Below the pieces are notes generated by a model that had not been told where the DNA came from, searched no databases, and worked only from the letters and a program-made list of their open reading frames with translations. The position numbers and the translations under genes were made by a program. A stretch of 64,000 nucleotides of DNA from Typhlomys cinereus (Eukaryota > Chordata > Mammalia > Rodentia > Platacanthomyidae), in NCBI GenBank assembly GCA_023101885.1, contig JALPQD010000075.1, forward strand, positions 4,592,630 through 4,656,629, in the 5' to 3' direction. How positions within the stretch are numbered: the stretch's first letter is position 1; every line of letters begins with the position of its first letter. This document shows, in pieces, positions 1-11,900 of this stretch.

Positions 1-1695
1 TGTTTTGTTTTCTTCTCTTTAAAAATGAGTATTTACAGAAAGAGTACAAAAGATTGTGTCAATCAACTGCAAACTAGCTTAGCTTCCAGTCTTGATTTCC
101 CAAGTGCTTGATTTACAGATGAAGCTTCTTCACATATTTGCCTTTCTAATTTCAAGATTTGTAATTTTACCTTCATAATAGACCATTATGTTAAATTGTG
201 AAAAGTAATCAATATACACATAAAAAAAGAAGACTTTTGAAATTTGTTGAAAACAATTCTCCTCCCTAGAACCAGTTTAGCTAAATAAATCCGGCAATTT
301 TGAATGGAAACAAGTGATGGTAGCTGTTGCAGTCCACCTGCATGGTTGCTAATAAATGACCATCACACAGTTTAAGGGAACAAGGAGTTTACTTTCTTAC
401 AACAGTCTGGCTACAGTTCTTAGTCCAGCTTGATGGGAGAGCACGCACCAACACCAGGGCTGAGGGAACTGGCCACCATCACTGCATAACGACTGAGAGA
501 TGAACAATCCTTACCAGCTCTCTGTGATTTATCCAGGGTCTAATCCCACCCACCATGGGTTGGGTCTTCCCCATCAGCTAGATAATCTCCTTCAGGTTTG
601 CTCTGGGCTTAACTCAACCATAACTGTGCCCACCTGTGCCTACCTATGACAGTAGCTGCCTATCATGTGACTTTATAAAGATTTCGTTATGATGGCTGGA
701 TGTGGGGGTGAGTTCCAATACATCATGGCCTGGCACATGTCAATTGCTACATAAAGGTCAAATACAATGTCAAACCTAAAACCCCAGAGGAAGGGGAAAT
801 TTAGTTCCAAAGACAACAGTGATAGCTTAACAATGTGATACTTTATCTAGAGTTTATCATATTAAATTATTAATGCTGAAGTATACATTGAGAATTTATA
901 GGAATGCCTGGTAGTTCCTTCAAATGTACACCTCAATGGGCTCATGGAAGCTTTTCAGCATTACCTAAATGTTTTATGGCCTTTATAGGATGAGCAAACC
1001 AAAGGAAAACTGTACCTCTATTCTGATCCCTAGATAAAACTCAAGATAATTTCAAGTATCTACATTTTGTGAAAATCTTGGCACACATTCAAAAAAATCT
1101 TGTCTATTTTGGATATTCTCTCTCCTCATCTTATACATGAGACTTCATCAGACTTGACATTACCATTCAGCATCTGCCAAACCCTTCACATGTCCTTCAG
1201 ATCAATCAAATTTGGAATTATCAGCATTTTCCATTTCAATATGATAAGGTATGGAATGAGTAGGTTTTATGCAGACCTGTTTCTTTTTAGGGTTGCTGGG
1301 CCTGAAATGTCATTTGCTCGGGTTTAGATGATGAGAAAATAAAGATGTTTCATGGCCTGAGTGTCTAACAGTAGAGATGTACAAGAGTGACATCATGAGG
1401 AGACTGGCCATTGACTGCAAGGCATTGTTGCCTGCCTTGATGGTGGCATTAGCTGAACTTTGGGCAGCAGGGGTATTCTGGGACAAGTTACTTGAATGTG
1501 GTCTATGGGATGTTTGAGCGGAATAAATCTGCATGGGTAGGATCAATGCCAGAAGCAACAACCCTAGTCCCAACCTAGCCACCATCGCTCTGCCCACATC
1601 TGCTCCGTCGCTGTGCTCTGTGACAGGATACTGGATGTGTGGAGATGTGCTGGGCTCCAGCAGGCTCAGGCAAAGTCTCTGAATGTTTTCCTTAT
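1..1695 (-). pseudogene. Cd24: CD24 processed pseudogene (retrocopy)
   Basis: Read on the minus strand, 1695 to 1 follows a CD24 mRNA: short 5' UTR, coding region, then the long 3' UTR, which runs off the left edge. The frame at 1310-1585 contains the CD24 signal-peptide stretch MVARLGLGLLLLALILP, a short mucin-like ectodomain with N-glycosylation sites (NLS, NAT), and the ALQSMASLL start of the GPI-anchor signal. CD24 is a small GPI-anchored, heavily glycosylated surface protein. The copy crosses the position of the known CD24 intron without interruption, so it came from spliced mRNA. Damage is clear. The ancestral ATG (1597-1599) is out of frame with the rest through a 2-base insertion, and a deletion of about 4 bases near the C-terminus removes the normal end and stop. 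The 3' UTR match continues on both sides of a nested LTR (325-651). No function is inferred. The poly(A) end and target duplication lie outside the window. Identification is from remembered CD24 sequence, not a search. Confidence 0.93.
325..651 (-). mobile_element. Solo LTR inserted in the CD24 retrocopy
   Basis: A 327-bp element starts TGTCATAG and ends GCAACA on the minus strand. It has an AATAAA-like site (AGTAAA) about 80 bases before its end and is flanked by a 5-bp direct repeat GTAGC (320-324 and 652-656). CD24 3' UTR homology resumes exactly on each side. TG...CA ends with a 5-bp duplication fit class III (ERVL/MaLR-type) LTRs. The same family recurs at 14089, 14807 and 33816 and more distantly at 3782 and 24763. 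The exact family name was not recognised. Confidence 0.85.
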
Positions 1696-1709
1696 GCCAT
1701 TTTTTCAAA

Positions 1710-2660
1710 TAAGTGTCAAAACATGGATATATATTTAAAATCCACTTTGTCTTAGGAGTTAAATGTTCACAGGCAATATTAACTTAAAAATTGAATAATT
1801 ATGCATATACCAAATTTACAGTTTGGAATTAAAAACATGGAAGGAAATGGAACATTACTTTTTTTTTCTTTATATAGCATGTGGGCTGAAAAGTAAATAA
1901 AAGACTTAGCAAAAATATCCATATATCTTTTAAATATCCTTAAGCGTGCAGTATAGACATACAAAACTTGAATACTAAAGTGCCCATGGATTAAAAATCC
2001 TAGACCAATCCTTTTGGATTTTTTTAGATAATCCCTTTAGTCTTCCTTAATTTTATTAAGGCTTTATTTCTGCATTTGCAAACTGACAGCCATATTTCAT
2101 ATCTAGTAAGTTTAAGATGAGGCTGTTTCTTTTGTAAAAATATTAGCACAGAGGCTGCCACATAGCGCAGGGAGCAGTATTGTTGTCGAAGTTATTTCTG
2201 ATCACAGGGACCTAGTTACAAGCGCCATACGCCACCTCTGGCTGGCAAATGGTTCTCAGCCTGAGTCATCTGTCTCACAACCCTGGAATCCAGATGTTAC
2301 ACAGGAAGTGTTCAGCTGCGTGCATGGAACTTGTGACACAATTCAAGTTAAATAAAGTAAAATGTATTTACTTCTGCTGCCTTGTGCTGCTCACTTTTTC
2401 TTCTACAATTACTTTTGGAGCTCCTGTTATTGGCCTGACATATTCAAGTCCTGGGGATGCCTTAAACCATAAAAAATCCTGTTCGCGTAAACTTTTCATT
2501 TCAGTGGAACCACGTGCTTTTTTTTTTTTTTCCTAGACCTATCAGACACTGACTGGGAAATGAGATGCCAATAGTTTCAGAGTAGGAAGTTGAAATGAAA
2601 TGGATACACTGAATACATAAGATTATTATAATGAAGCCATGAAGTACTCCTGACACTGAC
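1710..2660. other. Unassigned AT-rich stretch
   Basis: No gene or repeat was recognised. It holds a T-tract (about 2519-2533) and short chance reading frames only. Confidence 0.5.
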
Positions 2661-2790
2661 ATTGTGACTTGACACTTGTAATCTCAGCATTTAAGAGGCT
2701 GAGGTAGGAGCACTCAGTTTGAAGGTAACTTGGGCTACTTAGTCTTATAATGAGATCTGGTCTCTAAAAAACACCCCAAAAAGATCCTTG
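2661..2790 (+). mobile_element. Diverged B1-type SINE
   Basis: The order of motifs matches the 7SL-derived rodent B1: TTGTAATCTCAGCATTTAAG, then GAGGCTGAGGTAGGAG, a GTTTGAAGG...GGGCTACTTAG segment, and an A-rich end after TCTGGTCTCTAAAAAAC. It is heavily mutated, so old. Confidence 0.75.
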
Positions 2791-3781
2791 AGATCCCTTG
2801 TGATCATATCTGCAAGTGTCTCAGAATCTACATCAGGGAAAACACACCCACTTTCTAAGTATCTTTGCTATTTTCTGCTTCACAAACAAATAAATTAGTT
2901 CTTTAATGGTTAACACTACATAGCCATTACCAGACATATTTGTTTACATTACAATATGTTGTTCATAAAATTCAAGTTCATTTGCTTTCTTGGCTGTCAT
3001 TTTAAAGTCCCAGATCTTGCATTTATCTTGGTTTATTATGTAAAAATAATTTTATGCTTTAATCATACACTATATGATATACTATAATTGTAATCTTTAC
3101 ATGCCCAATTCATCAAAATTTTATTGGTCATGCAAGACCTATAAGTCTCTGCTGCTATAGCAAATCATTTTGCAACTTTATTTAGTAACAATATCTGGTA
3201 GTGGTTTTCAATTAAACTAGTTCACTCACATTGCATCAAAGTAAATGGATCTGAGCCACGAGCTGTTGATCCATTCTGTGATGTAGCCAGAGTCAGAATT
3301 CAATTCAATTTCTACTCACCCCAGCTTTTTCCAGAGAAAGCAGGTTAGGAAGGTTTCTAAAAACCAAACAGTAAACAGGCTTTCTCAAGGAAAGACCATT
3401 TCATTCATTTATTTCCACCAAGCATTAACATAATGGTCCATACTCAGTGTTCATGGACCAAACTTGGACTCTAGTGAGAACTTACTCATGTTGTGGTCTA
3501 GCATACTTTTGTGGATCCAGAAGCATCAAATCATACCCTGAGATAGCTATTTACTGCCTTTGTTTTTCAACATCAGTTCACTACAAGTATGTACAATATT
3601 TTAACTCTTTTATTGCCATTTGCTTTTTGTTACTATACTGTTATTTAAAGTCATGGTTCAAATAAGGTCTTGTTGTTATCATTTTATCCCCAAAGGATTT
3701 GCTATGTAATGCAGCCTAGTACTGTTTTGTTCACTTGGCAAACTCCCTGCTATACTAATACTATTAAGTATTAAGGGGGGA
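2791..3781. other. Unassigned AT-rich stretch
   Basis: Nothing recognised beyond scattered short reading frames. It ends at a G-run just before the LTR that starts at 3782. Confidence 0.5.
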
Positions 3782-4191
3782 TGTGATAGTTAAGCCTGGG
3801 TGTCAACTTGACACACAGGGTATTAACTAAGCTGGGCTGAGACCACCTCCGGAAAGGATCAACTGAGACTACTTGAAAGGATAGCACACACCCTAGATCC
3901 TATCAGAACTCCAAAGCTCTCAAAGGATTCTCCCAATACTACATCATATATAAAAAAGAGCCACCAAGGAGAACAGATGCCTTTTTGCAGCAAGCAGTCT
4001 GCAGCTCTCAGCTTCCAAGATGTCTGCAATGACTTAACCTCCTCCAGCTTTGACCAGCCAGCCATGCTACTTCTGCTTTGAGAGACTGTACCTTCCCTCT
4101 GGAACCATAAGCTGAATAAACCTCCCTTTCTCCCTTAAGTTGATCGACTTTGAGTATTCTCTCACAGCAATAGTTAAGAGTAACTGATACA
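3782..4191 (+). mobile_element. Solo LTR, TGTGATAGTTAA subfamily
   Basis: The element starts TGTGATAGTTAAGCCTGGGT, followed by the GTGTCAACTTGACAC motif. It has a TATA-like TATATAAAAAAGAG near 3948, an AATAAA at about 4116 and ends near TAACTGATACA. This is the layout of a solo LTR. A sister copy starts at 24763. No 5-bp flanking duplication was found, so the ends have drifted or are set slightly wrong. Confidence 0.7.
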
Positions 4192-4299
4192 GAAATATTT
4201 CCACAATTGGTCAAGGAGAGAATAAGTTGAGTGCTTGTTTCTAAACAAGACATCTATAATATCCCTGTCTACAAGGTTCTAGGAACATCAGGGTAAGAA

Positions 4300-4735
4300 T
4301 GAAGAATGAAGAATCAGACGATGGGGAAGAGTGCTATGAAACAGCATATTTTCCACATGTCCTAGTCATTGCTCTCATGAAATCACTGCAATTATTTGCA
4401 TGGGTCCACCAGAAGACATTCCTTTCATTCTATCATACATGGGAGATGTGTTCATGAGACTGCACTTCTCACTGAAGTTCTATGGACAGTTAATGCGTTC
4501 TGGGCTGAGTGGTATAACCCCTGAACAGCTGTCCATATTTCAGTCAATAACCACTGCTCATTGCAACAATGATAATTAGGCTTAATGAGTACCCCCCCCC
4601 CAAAAATCAAAGTTCATGGAAATTTCTTGGAAAGAAGGTTTTAGTGGGAGAGGAAGAGATAAGGGTGAGCAATAAGTAGTGAAAATAACCAAACTATGAA
4701 TGTATAAAATTGACAAAGAATAAGAAAAATAAGGG
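4300..4735 (+). mobile_element. Old L1 3' UTR fragment (Lx-like)
   Basis: The end of this stretch (ATGTATAAAATTGACAAAGA followed by AATAAGAAAAATAAG) matches the typical 3' end of older rodent Lx L1 elements. The upstream part, with a 'gggagatgtgttcatgaga' phrase, is consistent with the 3' UTR. It is weakly bounded. Confidence 0.5.
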
Positions 4736-4899
4736 GTCCCAGTTCACAGAAATTAAGACATTTTCCTAAGGAGCCAATCTATTTCCTAGTCTTACTTACA
4801 GTGAATTTACTGATTTATTTCAAAATGTATGTACTTTGGATAGAACTAGGTATAATTATACTAATGAAAAAAAAAAAAAAAGCCAGGCACAGCAATTCC

Positions 4900-5095
4900 A
4901 GTTCATGGTCTCACATGCATACGAAGCTTTAAAAAGTTGATCTCATAGAATTTAAGTTCAGAAGAGCAACAGGGAGGGAATGGTGGGCCAAAAGGAACCT
5001 ATTGGAGTAGGGAATTCTGGGATGTAAGTGCATTTTAGGGTGACAACAGATAATAAATTACTGTACCTTTCAGAAAGCCTCGAAAAAAAGACTTT
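4900..5095 (+). mobile_element. Ancient L1 3' end fragment (L1M-like)
   Basis: A segment from GATCTCATAGAATTTAAGTT through GGGAGGGAATGGTGGGCC to TTTTAGGGTGACAACAGATA follows the order of motifs in the 3' UTR of old mammalian L1 elements (a 'gatctcatagaag ... ggtgactatagttaacaataa'-type tail). Divergence is high. Confidence 0.5.
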
Positions 5096-5104
5096 ACAAG
5101 TTTC

Positions 5105-5107
<3 letters not shown>

Positions 5108-5144
<37 letters not shown>
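5108..5144. repeat. (CA)n microsatellite
   Basis: About 18 uninterrupted CA units. Confidence 0.97.
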
Positions 5145-5146
<2 letters not shown>

Positions 5147-5159
5147 ATAACCTATAAAC

Positions 5160-5784
5160 ATTTTCAGATGTGTTTAACCTGATTTGAATACCACATCATT
5201 GCCTGGTACCTGTTTAACATATACATTTATACTTTTGTTCATTAGTTAAGCTTAATTTAAATTTTAAAAGTAAACTTATAAAAATATATTAAAGGAACAA
5301 AAGTTTGCTTATGAATAATAAAGAAACATTCCTTCGAAAAGCAAGTCAAAGTAATAATACACTTTCACAAAACCAAAGCTACTAAGAGTAATAAAATCAG
5401 AAATCTGTACATGACTATAAAATTTAATTGTTTAAGAAGGGTTTTGAAATTTTGAATCTACTCTTTATTGAATAATTCTCAATTCAATTATATTTATTCT
5501 CCCTAGAAATTTCTTTTTAAAAAATCACTTTTCTAGAACAGCGACCTTTTCCTAAACATATTGCATGGAAAGTGTGGAACTTTTTCTAAGTATGTGGTGC
5601 AGACATTTGCCCTGAATATTCTCAGTACCTTTCCAGGACTTTCTTTCTCTTAAACAGCAGAATTCTGGCACACCTGGATGGTGTAGGAACTGGAAGTGGA
5701 ACATAAAATTTTTCTGACAGAAAGTCATACCAGTATGCAGAAGTTCTTAAATAAGCCTTAGTACAATTAGCAAAAGCCAGTTCT
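5160..5784. other. Unassigned AT-rich stretch
   Basis: No gene or repeat recognised. Confidence 0.5.
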
Positions 5785-6041
5785 AGAAAGGAATTACTTT
5801 ATTCTCTGGAGGCAAGGTATTACAGGTTAAAGTCCAGGAATGTTCAGATTACGACGAGGGTGTTCTCTCTGATTGACAGAAAGCTGCTTTCTTACTAATA
5901 GTCCTTTCAGAGGCTTTTCTCTGAGGAGAAAACTTAACAATCCTGTTAAATCGCATTGAATAAGTACCTACAGGCCCTGTTTCTAAATGTGGTCGCATTG
6001 CAGCATGTGAACTTGAGGGGACATACAGTTCGATCAACAGC
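5785..6041 (-). mobile_element. MLT1-like MaLR LTR remnant
   Basis: On the plus strand it shows the reverse complement of the MLT1 pattern: a 'ttattctctggaggc' start, 'gggtgttctctctga', then CCCTGTTTCTAAATGTGGTC, GTGAACTTGAGGGGACA and a CAACAG end. This is an ancient mammal-wide LTR, strongly decayed. Confidence 0.5.
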
Positions 6042-6879
6042 AAGTCAATAGACCAAATCCATCATTCTGACCACAAATCCATAGCTGGGAACTAAAAGGT
6101 GCTCTGTGGAAACTATTTTCCTAACTTAGCAAAATCAATAAGCTTCAATTAATTTAGCTGTTTTACATAGTTTTACTATGTAAAAACTCAATATGCAATT
6201 CATAATGATAGTCTATCAGACAGTTGATCTGTGTGAAAAACTTCTTGGTTTCCAGAAGAAAAAGTGATTAGTTTTGAGTGATAGGGATTTGATATTCAGT
6301 ATCTGCTAAAGCAAATAAAAACAAATCTTTCTAAATTGTTATATAATAATTATCATTCCAATATTTATTTATAGAGAAATACTATACAAAACTACAATAT
6401 TTTTAAATATCAGAAACATCTGTAAACAGTCATAATTTAGGAATAAATGTAAAAACAAAAAATTTGTCTGATTATTTTAAGAATTAATACAGTAATCCAT
6501 AATAAAACATTTCCTAAAATAAAGAAAGTGAATATCATAGTCTTGGATATATATGACCAAAAATATAGAAAATAAATATGAAACAGCTCAACTTAGTAAG
6601 CAAATAATTCAAACATTCATTGGACAGTAGGATGTCACCATCTTTTCTGAAAAAATCCAAACACATACTTCTGAATATTTTCCTAGCTTAGTAAAAATGA
6701 TTGCTAATAGTATTCTGATATGAAGAATTAAGGTATCATTACCATTGATAATAAAATATCACTACAGTATTCCTTTAGCTTTGCTTTTAGATCTGTGAAC
6801 TCAGTGATCTCGATGGAGGAATTAAAACTAATTTGGTTCACACTGTCTCTAGAATATGATAGGTTTGTGGTATTCATGA
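6042..6879. other. Unassigned AT-rich stretch with one perfect hairpin
   Basis: No gene recognised. A perfect 10-bp inverted repeat (TTTTACATAG at 6161-6170, CTATGTAAAA at 6176-6185, 5-base loop) is the only marked structure. Confidence 0.5.
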
Positions 6880-7298
6880 TTTCACAGAAGAAATATATAT
6901 TTTTCACAAGACCTTCATAGGACTTGTCCTATCAACATCTCACCATGGTAAAGGAAAGACATCAAGAAGCTTGACATCACCTGGGAGAATGATGAGGACT
7001 AATGCTGATAGGGAAGAAAAGGAAGATGCTTCCTTTCATGGTTAACACTCTGATCTATGTGATATTTGCTGAAGCATGAATCATGTCAGACATAACTCAT
7101 CAAAAATAAACTAGACGAAGCACAGTGGTCCACACAAGTAAAAAGACTAGAAAATAGGAGGGAGTCTGGCAGGGTCAATAAATGGTTGTAAGGGAAAAGG
7201 CAGGGGGGTAGGGGATTAACAGGTTAAAATATCATAAATTAATCAGCCATGTAGGCAACATTGAAAACTACACATATTATAAAAATAAAAGAAATCTG
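6880..7298 (+). mobile_element. Old L1 3' UTR fragment (Lx-like), copy A
   Basis: It shares an ordered series of motifs with 26277-26805: CATGATTTCAC, TATCAACATYTCACCATG, GGAAGATGCTT and GTTAAAATATCATAAATT, then a poly(A)-like end with AAAATAAAAG. This is the layout of a rodent Lx 3' UTR in plus orientation. Confidence 0.6.
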
Positions 7299-7364
7299 GG
7301 GAAACGTTTATCACTTGATTTCATTTTTTTGGAGATTACACATGGTTTAAGAACCAAATTATTG

Positions 7365-7802
7365 CCCCCCCTTTTGCACCCCAACCCGCTCCGCCGGGAC
7401 GCGCGCACGCGCGCGCGGTCCAGCCGGGCCTCAACCCCGCGCCCTAGCTGGTGAGTACTCCTCCCCCCCCCCCCCCCCCCCGCACCGCCCACCAGGACCC
7501 CAGGTCGGCCCACAGGGACCTGGCTCCGACTCCCACAATCCAGCCAGAGCCGCGTGCGGGGCTGAGGGACGAGGAGGACCTCCCCCTGCGCCCAGGCCCC
7601 GCCCCAGCTGCCCTCGGGTTAAATAGCTCCACGCCGTCGCCCCCATCCCCCCTTTGCACCCCACCCCGCTCCACCAGTAGGGACGCGCATGGTCCAGCCG
7701 GGCCTCACCCCACGACCTAGGTAAGTCTCCGCCCGCCCCGCCCACCAGGACCCCAGGCCAAATAATTCAGTTTAGTGAAATTGACAGATCTTAAGAGTTA
7801 AA
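7365..7802 (+). promoter_or_regulatory. L1 5' UTR with tandem promoter monomers
   Basis: This is a GC- and CpG-rich island in AT-rich surroundings. One full 280-bp unit (from about 7371) is followed by a partial second unit (from about 7651 to 7759). Both carry TTTGCACCCCAMCCCGCTCC, GTCCAGCCGGGCCTCA and CGCCCACCAGGACCCCAGG in the same order. Tandem monomers acting as the internal promoter are known from mouse L1. By analogy this is the L1 promoter. A run of 19 C (7463-7481) could form a G-quadruplex on the other strand. Confidence 0.85.
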
Positions 7803-8872
7803 ATGACAATGCCAAAGTCAAAGTGCGAATCCATGAGAAGCAACAATCAAGTAAACAAATTTCCCACTGAAGAAATTAATCCCATAATGTTAGACTCCAA
7901 CAAGAACGAACCCACAGAAAAAGGCCAAGAAAGCCCCACCCAGGATAAAGACTTTCAAAATATGATCATTACCATGTTCAATACTATGAAAGAGGAAATC
8001 CAGGAGGAATTACATAATCGAATCAATCGCTTTGAAGAGGAACACAACAGACATCTGGAGGAGTTGAGAAAAACAGTGCAAGAAACAAAAAGTGGCATAG
8101 AGCAGTTAAAACAAACTCAAGCAGAGTTTAAAACTGAGCTAAAAGACAAGTTATCTTCAACCCAGAACGCCACAGAGAGTCTTATCAACAGAACTAACGA
8201 AGCAGAAAACAGAATTTCAGACCTTGAAGATAAAGTGGGAGTACTAACCAGCTCAATGGAAGAGGTTGTTAAAGCCAAAAAGATACTTGAGAGAAATATC
8301 CAAGAGATATGGGACACCCTGAAGAAGCCTAACATGCGTATTCATGGAATACCAGAGCAAGAATCTCAAAATACCACCCCTGAGGAAATTTTTCAAACGA
8401 TCATCAAGGAAAACTTTCCTCATCTAAAAAAGAGAGGCCCATCCATATACAAGAGGCATTCCGCACCCCAAACAGATAAGACAAAAATAGAAGCACGCCG
8501 CAGCAAATAATAGTTAAACACTCCACATTCAAGATAAAGAACTGGTGCTGAGAGCTTCAAGGGAGAAAAAAACAAGTCACTTTTAAAGGTAAACCTATTA
8601 AAATAACAAATGACTTCTCAGTCGAAACAGTAAAAGCAAGAAGAGCTTGGAGAGACATACTTCAAGTATTGAATGAGCAAAAATGTCAACCCAAGCTGAT
8701 TTACCCTGCAAAACTATCAGTCATGATCGAGGGAGAAAGAAAAATTTTCCAGCACAAAGACAACTTTAAGGGATACATGGCCACCAAACTAGGCCTTCAA
8801 AAAATGCTAGAAATGATACTCAAGCGTGAAGAAAAAAACAGGCATATCCAGGAGAACAGAAGGCAAGTATAA
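7803..8872 (+). pseudogene. L1 ORF1 (RNA-binding chaperone), disrupted
   Basis: ORF1p forms trimers that coat L1 RNA. The frame from ATG 7803 gives a basic, disordered N-terminus, a long coiled coil (about residues 55-160, rich in E, K, L and Q), then the start of the RRM (MRIHGIPEQ). Homology to the RRM and C-terminal domain continues to 8872 (the segment with NEQKCQPKLIYPAKLS), but in another frame. At least two more frame changes are visible, at about 8427-8437 (A/GAGAG run) and around 8530-8640. A nonsense TAA sits at 8477-8479 where the sister copy near 51290 has a TAT codon. Expected length is about 355 residues. The open part is 235. Confidence 0.92.
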
Positions 8873-8922
8873 CATCATTAAAAACGAAGCAATATACTTA
8901 TAAAAGCTACTAAACATAATAA

Positions 8923-11900
8923 ATGTCTGGAATTAACAATAGTTTCTCCATTATAACACTAAATGTTAATGGACTTAATTCACCGATCAAGAGAAACAGA
9001 TTACAAACATGGATTAAACATCACAATCCATCAATCTGCTGCCTGCAGGAAACCCATCTCACCACAAAAGATAGGCATGCTCTAAAAATAAAAGGCTGGT
9101 CAACAATTCTACAAGCAAATGGAAGCAGAAAACAGGCAGGGGTAGCCATTATGCTATCAGACAAAGTGGATTTCAAACCAAAGAAAATTATAAGAGACAC
9201 GGATGGATACCACATTTTAGTCACAGGTACAATTCACCAGGAAGACTTCACAATACTGAACATATATGCACCCAATACGGGCCCCTCCACATTCATTAAG
9301 AAAACCCTACAGCGTCTAAAGCAAGAAATCAATCCCCAAACGATAATTCTTGGGGACTTCAACACCGCCCTCTCAACATGGGATAGATCAACAGGTCAAA
9401 AGCTTAACAGAGATACTTTGGAACTTAACCAAACCCTGAAAGAAATGGACCTTACAGATCTCTATCGAACTTTTCACCCACGCACCAAAGAATACACAAT
9501 TTTCTCAGCAGCACACGGAACTTTCTCCAAAATAGATCACATATTGGGCCACAAAATGAATCTACACATATACAAGAAAGTTGAAATTCTAACCTGTGCC
9601 CTATCAGACCATCACGGCCTAAAGCTGGACATCCACAACACATCAAACAAGAGAAAATACACTAACTTCTGGAAACTTAACACTATGATGCTGAATGAGA
9701 ACTGGATTCAGGAAGAAATTAAAAAGGAAATTCAAGATTTCCTGAAAGTGAATGATAACGAAAATACAACTTACCAAAATCTCTGGGACACAATGAAAGC
9801 TGTTCTAAGAGGTAAGTTCATAGCTCTTAATGCCCACGTCAAAAAAATGGAAACATCAGAAATAAACAACTTAACAATGCAGCTTAAAGCTTTAGAGAAA
9901 CTAGAGCAATCTGATCCCAAAAGCAGTAGAAGAGAAGAGATTAGCAAAATAAGGGGAGAAATATCTGAAATCGAGATTAAGAAAACGATAGAAAAAATCA
10001 ACCAGTCAAAAAGCTGGTTCTTTGAAAAAATCAACAAGATTGATACACCCCTAGCTAAACTAACCAAAAGCAGAGAGAGAAAACCCAAATTAACAAAATT
10101 AGAAATGAACATGGAGTTATCACTACTGATACCCAAGAAATCCAGAGAATTATAACATCATATTTCAAAAACTTATACTCTGTGAAGTTTGACAACACAA
10201 AAGAGATGGATGAATTTCTAAGTAAACACAACTTACCTAAATTGAATCAGGAAGTTGTGAATTATTTAAATAGTCCTATAACATATAAGGAAATTGAGGA
10301 AGTAATCTCGAAACTTCCCACCAAAAAATGTCCTGGACCAGATGGATTCAGCACAGAGTTCTACCAGACATTTAAGGAGTTAATAACACCAATACTCCTT
10401 AAACTGTTCCATCAAATAGCAAAGGAAGGAACACTACCAAATTCCTTCTATGAAGCTAATATCGTTTTAATCCCAAAACCTAATAAAGATTCACTTAAAA
10501 AAGAAAACTATAGGCCGATCTCCCTGATGAACACAGACGCAAAGATTCTCAACAAAGTCTTAGCAAATCGGATTCAAAAACATATTAAAAAGATCATTCA
10601 TGGGGACCAAGTAGGCTTCATCCCCGGCACACAAGGTTGGTTCAACATACGCAAATCAATAAATGTAATTCATCATGTAAACCAGTCCAAAGTCCAAGAC
10701 CACATGATACTCTCGATAGATGCAGAAAAAGCTTTTGACAAGATCCAACAGCCTTTTATGATCAAAACGCTAGAGACAGTAGGAATGGAAGGAACCTTTA
10801 TCAATATAATAAAAGCTGTATACAACAAGCCCACAGCAAGGATTATGCTCAATGGGGAACAATTGGAAGCATTCCCACTTCGATCAGGAAGTAGACAAGG
10901 CTGTCCACTCTCACCACTTCTATTCATTATTGTACTTGAAGTCTTAGCTGAAGCCATAAGACAAGAAAGGGACATAAGAGGGATTCAAATCGGCAAGGAA
11001 GAAGTCAAGCTATCCCTATTTGCAGATGACATGATCTTATACCTGAGTGATCCCAAAAACTCCACCAGGAAGCTCCTGGAACTAATTGAGAAGTTCAGCA
11101 GGGTGGCAGGATACAAAATAAATGTGCAAAAATCAGAGGCCTTCCTATATGCCCAGAATGAAAGAAGTGAAAAAGCCTTGAGAGAAACCATGCCATTCAC
11201 TAAACCCCTAAAAAAATGAAATACCTTGGTATAAACCTAACTAAGGAGGTAAAAGACCTTTACAATGAAAACTTTAAAACCCTAAAGAAAGAAATAGCAG
11301 AACACACCAGAAGGTGGAAAGACCTCCCTTGTTCCTGGATTGGCAGAATCAACATCGTGAAAATGACCATCCTACCAAAGGCAATATACAGATTCAATGC
11401 TATACCAATCAAAATCCCAAAGCAATTCTTCAAAGAAATTGACCAAACAATCTCAAAGTTCATATGGAGGCACAAAAGACCCAGGATAGCAAAAACAATC
11501 CTGAGTAACAAAAACACAGCTGGAGGTATAACATACTAAACCTTAATCTATACTACAAATCCATAGTTGTAAGGACAGCCTGGTACTGGCTCCAAAATAG
11601 ACACACAGATCAATGGATAAGGATTGAAGACCCAGATATAAGCCCACAAAGTTACAGCCATTTGGTCTTTGACAAAGGGGCCCAAAGAATCCAATGGAAA
11701 AAGAAGAGCATCTTCAACAAATGGTGCTGGCAAAACTGGATCTCCACATGCAGAAGATTAAAGCTGGACCCGAACTTGTCACCATGTACAAGACTTAATT
11801 CCAAATGGATCAAGGACCTTGATATCAGGCCAGAGACTATAAAAACCATAGTTGAAAGGATAGGGAACTCCCTCGAGCTGATTGGGCTAGGCCAACAGTT

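Noticed and set aside
4958..5161. Cys-Val repeat frame
   Set aside because: Product of the (CA)n microsatellite.
7277..7745. Overlapping GC-rich reading frames on both strands
   Set aside because: They lie in the L1 5' UTR monomers; the Gly/Pro/Arg-rich translations follow from C- and G-runs.
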